Of a DNA stretch of 64,000 bases, positions 55,612 through 64,000 are shown piece after piece. The notes under the pieces are model-generated. The model was not told the origin of the DNA, ran no database searches, and saw only the letters and a list, made by a program, of their open reading frames with translations. Source of the DNA: Adiantum capillus-veneris (Eukaryota > Streptophyta > Polypodiopsida > Polypodiales > Pteridaceae); NCBI GenBank assembly GCA_014529385.2, contig CM043964.1, forward strand, positions 3,025,497 through 3,089,496. The letters run 5' to 3'. Position 1 is the stretch's first letter. The number at the start of each line of letters is the position of its first letter. A program made the position numbers and the translations under genes.

Positions 55612-56439
55612 TCTATGTCAGTAGAATCACAAGCTGTCAGGATTTTCCTTTTGCAATCAGTCACATTTAAACTTTTAGTAAAAAATAGTTCAAAAGTTAA
55701 AACTGATAATAAATTGAACAAATTTCATCCATTCTTGTCCATATTTCACCAGTGGGACTAGGAAGACTGATTAAAATTTGAGCCAATTATGGGCCTGAGG
55801 TACACCGATCGCGATCGTAGTACAGAGGCCAAAATTAGATTTGATCACATGAGTGGTTTGCTGATAGTTGGAGGGTCATTTTGGTCCACTCTGTGTTTCA
55901 TTTGAACCACTTTTGAGTTTATAGGTCCCAAATTTGGGTTACAAGGGAGTTTTGGACTAGACTTTGACTTTTCATGAGTTTTTGATGTCCAAATGGCTTG
56001 AAACTTGGTTGGTGACTTGAACAAGATGTATACAAGGAATCTGTTAGGTTGTGGTCAAAATCTGATGCTGAGGTACACTGATCGCGATCGTAGTACCTGA
56101 GGTTTTTTGGGTGAAAACTGGATGGTCATGGACCCCTATGCCTGCCTAGCCCACTGATGATTTATTTCCAAGTTTGGACTTAAAATGAACAAATTAGAGC
56201 AATTTTTCACTGTTTGACCTTATTTTACTAAGTCTAACCATATTGGGTTTTCCTGATGAAATTTGGTTGGAGCCTGGAGTTAGTTGAAGTTAGTTTTAGA
56301 GCTTTCATTGCTTCCTTGATGTGTTGCTACCATCAACCTACTCCACTGTCTGATTTTGACTTGATCAGGAACTTTATACCCTGTCTTGGGAGATTTTCCA
56401 GACTTGTGTATTTTTCAGGCATTCCTTGGATACCCATGT
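55612..56439 (-). other. upstream region of element E with CGATCGCGATCG boxes
   Basis: Non-coding. GAGGTACACCGATCGCGATC at about 55797 and GAGGTACACTGATCGCGATC at about 56070 are two copies of a palindromic box; two more lie beyond the LARD insertion at 62903. The region ends with CATGT, duplicated at 62898-62902. Confidence 0.6.
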
Positions 56440-56922
56440 TGCTACAACTGGAAGCATGGCTGCCTTGCAACATACTGGAAAATAGCACATAACAAGACAT
56501 AAACGACTAAATCTACGTACCTGCCGACCCGCATAGCACATAACCACGACGTATGCAAACAGAGAGAGATAGAGAGCGAGATAGAGCGAGTGAGAACGTG
56601 CAAGCGCACCTCCTAGAGCGGAGTGCTACGTCGGCACGGCGAGAGAGAAGAGAGGAGAGGTGAGAAGAGCAACGCATACACTGGGTGCAATCTCCCCCCG
56701 TGCAAGAGTGACCATTTCCCTCTTGCACGTATTTCATTTATAGATTTCTTGAATGGTCAAAATGAGTACAGACTAGCCGGCCAGTCATAGATGGCCAAAG
56801 CTCATAAAAGAGAACTTGAATAAATGTACATAAAATGTAATTTCTTTTTGTAATAGCCTAGGTCAGTCAAGCCTTTTCCACCTGCCAGCTGCAATAAATA
56901 GTAAAATGTCAATTCCATAACA
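56440..56922 (-). repeat. 3' LTR of the LARD
   Basis: 483 bp, TGCTACAACTGGAAGC...ATTCCATAACA. It contains GAGAGAGATAGAGAGCGAG-type sequence and a CTCCCCCCG stretch absent from the other LTR. Confidence 0.93.
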
Positions 56923-57354
56923 TAACTCTCCGTTGGAAAGCAACTATCCTCAGTTGCGAAGATAAAAATCTGCAAACAATACTTGTCAAAAACAGTGATT
57001 AGTATGTTGTGTCAAAAAACATCACATAATAAAAGAAAAGTGTATGAAACTAAACAACATTAGCCTATGCCTGTCGTCATCCACATACTACCTATTCTAG
57101 TGTCCCATACCACTAGAATAAGCAGTATATGTCATACCTTGATGAATCAGGATATCATTGGTCACGCTCATCATCAATCTCATAATGTCAAGTCTCATCA
57201 CACAAACACTGCTGATGATAAAATAAGCATCAAATACCAAATCCCAATTCAATTCCAATTCCACAGTATAAGTTCAAATACAAATCACTTTCATTATGTA
57301 CCCGGGTAACAAAATCATACGAGTTGCAGTGGTGGCCAGCCACTGTAGCATGAT

Positions 57355-57585
57355 TTTGTGATCGCTGTTGCCTAAATCGGCGAATCTACACCAATAAGAC
57401 GTGTTTCCTAAATCGTCAAATCTACACTAATAAGACGTGCTGCCTAAATCGGCGAATCTGCATTTGGTTTTAATTTTAAAAATCATGAATCTGTAATTTA
57501 TCAATGTGCTGTCTAAATCGACGGATCTGCACCAAGATGAGTATGTACACACTGCCTAAATCGGCGAATGTGTGTGTGTGTGACC
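57355..57585. repeat. degenerate tandem repeat CCTAAATCGGCGAATCTGCA
   Basis: Five diverged copies of G(C)CTAAATCG(G/T)C(G/A)AATCT(A/G)CA at about 57369, 57406, 57449, 57510 and 57552. The first three are spaced about 40 bp with an (A)CCAATAAGACGT linker. It lies in the LARD interior, on its 3' side. Confidence 0.8.
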
Positions 57586-60982
<3,397 letters not shown>

Positions 60983-62418
60983 TAGATATAGGGAGATAAA
61001 AGGACAGCGAACGTTGTTTTGTGGGTGTCTGTGTATGGGGGCAGTTGGTGAGAGTCAAGAGAGAAACACGTAGCTAATCTTAGCTTGCACAGAAAAAAAA
61101 AGAAAAAGAAAGAGAGATTGGATGGCCGATATCACAGAGAGAGAGGAGCATTGATCGACATGGATCAAAGAGAGAGGGGTGTGTGTGAGGGACTGCCAGT
61201 GGTCCAAAGAGAGAGAGAAAGACAACCGCTACATGGAATTGGAGGAGTCAGGGAGTAAGAGACAGATTTGGGTCGCCACTCGAAAGAGAGATAGAGAGAG
61301 AGAGTAGGTTGGAGACTGCCGTAAGAGAGAGAGGTAAAAAAAAAGCGTGGGGTTGCATGTGCCACTCCTCAAAATGTTGGCGCTATGTGGTGTACAACTA
61401 CATGCAATAATGTTTTTGACAGCGCCCCACTTTCTCCAGTATTGGTGAGTGCGCGACAGTCATCAAAGTGACGTGGTGGGAGTTCAGTTACGGCTGCAAG
61501 CATAACTGTTGAACCCTCAGACTAGGGCTATCAAACGGCAATCGCTAAGGACGGAATAATTTGCCGTCGTGACCTGCTATAGTAGGTTCTAACAGCCAGT
61601 CCTGTCCCTACGTGATCTTCAACTACAACCCCACCTTCTGCGTCATGTTATTCCCTAGCACTTCTTGTCGAACCCGTCACTTTCTAATCCGTTGCGAGCA
61701 TGCTGATGTGTCTTGATGCCTCTATTGGATGACATATAATTCGGGGTTTGCAAAAGCCCCTTCACTTCAAATAAAGAAATTGACAAATAATGAATTCCCT
61801 TGGACACCTTTCCCACAAGGTAAAAAGGTTAATACATCGTCTTCTCTACTACTAGATCCTGGGTTCCAAACCACTATTGAGGCCTCTTGGATGTCGAGAA
61901 GTCTCTTGAAATTCTCACAAAGATTATACTAAGACAGTTGGTATATGGTATGTCAAACGTCAAGAACTAGGTCTCCTAGATCTTGAAGGTCTCCATGGGA
62001 GTAGTTTTATTTATTTTTGTATTACATTAAAGCTTCTCTACTATTATTTCTTCTTTTCTTCTTCTCCCACTATAATTTGTTTATACGACTTGATCATGTG
62101 TAGATATATCTTCTTTTAATTTATGTATTTGTGCATAGTGCAATTCACTCTGCAATCTGACATCGTTATCGCATCAATTCCTTTAAACATCTAAGGCCCT
62201 TGATGCTGCATTAGTTGCACACTTTTTTTTTTTCAAGCATTATTCAGTTAAACAACAATTAGGAGTTGTTCACTACAAGTATCACTAATTTTGACAAGTC
62301 TAATCAATTAAAGGCATGTGCAAGTAGAAGAGGAAAAAATTTACAAAAAACATTTACAAAAATGGAACTACTTAGCTGTTGATGATCAATATCTGTAATC
62401 ATTGGAGCGTAGCCTACT

Positions 62419-62429
62419 CTCTGATACCA
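62419..62429 (-). other. primer binding site of the LARD (tRNA-iMet)
   Basis: Minus-strand TGGTATCAGAG, one base from the 5' LTR. Confidence 0.9.
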
Positions 62430-62430
62430 C

Positions 62431-62897
62431 TGCTACAACCGGAAGCATGGCTGCCGTACAACATACTGGAAAATAGCACATAACAAGACATAAACGACTA
62501 AATCTACGTACCTGCCGACCCGCATAGCACATAACCACGACGTATGCAAACAGAGAGAGATAGAGAACGAGATAGAGCGAGCGAGAACGTGCAAGCACAC
62601 CTCCTGGAGCGGAGTGCTATGCCGGCACGGCGAGAGAGAAGAGAGGAGAGGTGAGAAGAGCAACGCATACACTGGGGCAAGAGTGACCATTTCCCTCTTG
62701 CACGTATTTCATTTATAGATTTCTTGAATGGTCAAAATGAGTACAGACTAGCCAGCCGGTCATAGATGGCCAAAGCTCATAAAAGAGCACTTGAATAAAT
62801 ATACATAAAATGTAATTTCTTTTTGTAATAGCCTAGCTCAGTCAAGCCTTTTCCACCTGTCAGCTGCAATAAATAGTAAAATGTCAATTCCATAACA
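62431..62897 (-). repeat. 5' LTR of the LARD
   Basis: 467 bp, partner of 56440-56922. Confidence 0.93.
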
Positions 62898-62902
62898 CAT
62901 GT

Positions 62903-63942
62903 GATCTTTGAGCATCCCTAAGTCACCTTTTGGTCTTTGGCATCGGTTCGGTCACAATTCTCCCTTTGTGTGATCATTCGAGACTGAAATGATTATATAT
63001 GTACTCGTAGGAGATTCTGAGATCCATTCGAGGTTTTCTACAACTGTACTGACTCTTAGTCGGACAGGTATGCCCTTCAAACTATCCACCATCATTATTT
63101 TTAACCGGATTTTGGTAGTTGTAGGTCAAATTTTCCCGTTTCAGTTGTGTTTGACAAATTAGGCCCATTCCATGAGCAAAATTTGTGCATTTTCCTTGAA
63201 AATTCAAGAGAGTGTATCTTTAATTGAGCTCCAAGCCTAGACCAAATCAAAATTTGCAAAACCTCCATCTGGGGGCACCAATTGCGATCGTACCACAGAG
63301 GCCAAAATGAATTTTGACACCTGCAGATTGTAGGCGAGGTTGAGGGGAGGTTTTTTGTAGATTCTGTCCTAAGTTTTTTCAGTGAGGTACACCGATCGCG
63401 ATCGGTGTACCACCACCAAACTGTGATATGGCTTTGTTCCTGACCTTGTGGGGAGCACATTGATGTGTTCTCTGCTTGAAAAAAGTTTTGTTTGGATGCC
63501 TCTAAGGGCCCTTGACCTATTTGACCCGATCCGACTTTGATTTGATCCCTTCGTCCGTTTGTGTAATTCGCGCTTGCATGCGTAATAGACTCGATCTTTA
63601 CTTGATAAGGAACATACCTGTGAAATCTGGTATGAAATGCTGGCTCTGACTGTCCGTACGGGGTAGAAATGTGGCAGCTCGCTCTAGGTCAAGAAGCTGT
63701 CTTCTTCTCTCTCAAAATGTGAAAATGAACAATGAGCTTTCACTAGAAGCATCCCAATGCTCCAGATTTTGTCATTACAACTCATTATTATGCTGGTCGG
63801 ATGATAAAAACGCTAAAAATGAACATTTTGATCAAATATGTTTGAAATTGAACTCTAACATAATCAAAAAACACACACATTATGTACATATATACACGTT
63901 GGACCCCTTAATGGTCCTGACTACTGCTAGATTCATCAATTA
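62903..63942 (-). other. continuation of the E upstream region right of the LARD
   Basis: It joins 56439 when the LARD is removed. It holds two more palindromic boxes (about 63270-63290 and 63386-63411) and an AGAGGCCAAAATGAATTTTG stretch like that at 55825. It may include E's 5' leader or LTR, but no primer site is found. The minus frame 63460-63101 is not convincing. Confidence 0.45.
63386..63411. repeat. perfect 26-bp palindrome around CGATCGCGATCG
   Basis: GGTACACCGATCG followed by its exact reverse complement CGATCGGTGTACC. Related boxes occur at about 55798, 56071 and 63272. Confidence 0.95.
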
Positions 63943-63956
63943 CTCCCCCCTTCCTT
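63943..63956 (-). other. third polypurine tract of the A/E type
   Basis: Minus-strand AAGGAAGGGGGGAG. By analogy with 204-217 and 52173-52186 it should mark the 3' end of another internal region beginning to the right of the window. The adjacent left base is not TG (it reads TAATTG), so the LTR edge is altered or misjudged. Confidence 0.45.
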
Positions 63957-64000
63957 GACTGAGCCGTCCCGGACGAAGGTTGGGTGCATGTGCATGGGTT

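Noticed and set aside
63101-63460. 119-codon minus frame near the right end
   Set aside because: It spans two palindromic boxes and non-coding E sequence, with no recognisable domain.

Overview
This is nuclear DNA of a land plant with a large, repeat-rich genome. The evidence is plant-type Ty3/gypsy and Ty1/copia retrotransposons with initiator-Met and Asp-type tRNA primer sites, long GA/TG microsatellites, and a spliced PMP3/RCI2-type membrane proteolipid gene. There is no bacterial or organellar organisation. I cannot name the species; a fern or another large-genome lineage is only an impression. Nearly all sequence is transposon, much of it nested, and most reading frames are broken.

Layout. 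(1) 1-15920, minus strand: Ty3/gypsy element 'A', with gag at 9093, then protease, RT, RNase H and integrase, and an extra 3' frame (225-1443). The extra frame carries a second retropepsin-like domain and W-x-P-K/R motifs and ends just before the polypurine tract. A Ty1/copia element (9900-15030, TSD CTGAG, LTRs differing at 1 of 227 sites) sits in A's leader. The LTR edge of another family ('B') interrupts A's 3' LTR at position 158. (2) 15921-18028: the only convincing host gene, two-exon PMP3/RCI2 (17078-17336). (3) 18029-21008: nine near-identical 305-bp tandem units followed by a 124-bp duplication. (4) 21011-28662: a small retroposon-like repeat 'X' with long direct repeats, a 317-bp PIF/Harbinger-like MITE, and a decayed gypsy gag-protease region. 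(5) 28663-38758: a complete but broken chromodomain gypsy (B) inserted in a second X copy. Its 3' LTR carries a 1340-bp CACTAG...CTAGTG DNA transposon flanked by TTAA. (6) 38759-46555: mostly non-coding, with a possible LTR plus primer site, compound TG/GA microsatellites and a diverged repeat cluster. (7) 46556-50905, minus: a decayed relative of A ('D'). (8) 51240-63942, minus: LTR-type element 'E' whose only legible gene is a long proline-rich, coiled-coil frame with many stops. A 6458-bp non-coding LTR element (LARD type, 56440-62897, TSD CATGT) is inserted upstream of it. The surrounding E sequence holds CGATCGCGATCG boxes, one of them a perfect 26-bp palindrome.

How the parts relate. 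The order of insertion can be read from interruptions: A before copia and before the B LTR edge; X before B before the TTAA element; E before the LARD. A, E and the right window edge share the same polypurine tract, which suggests related 3' ends. In A and E the last frame stops within 25 bp of that tract. The most interesting candidate is the post-integrase frame of A; next is E's long unclassified frame.
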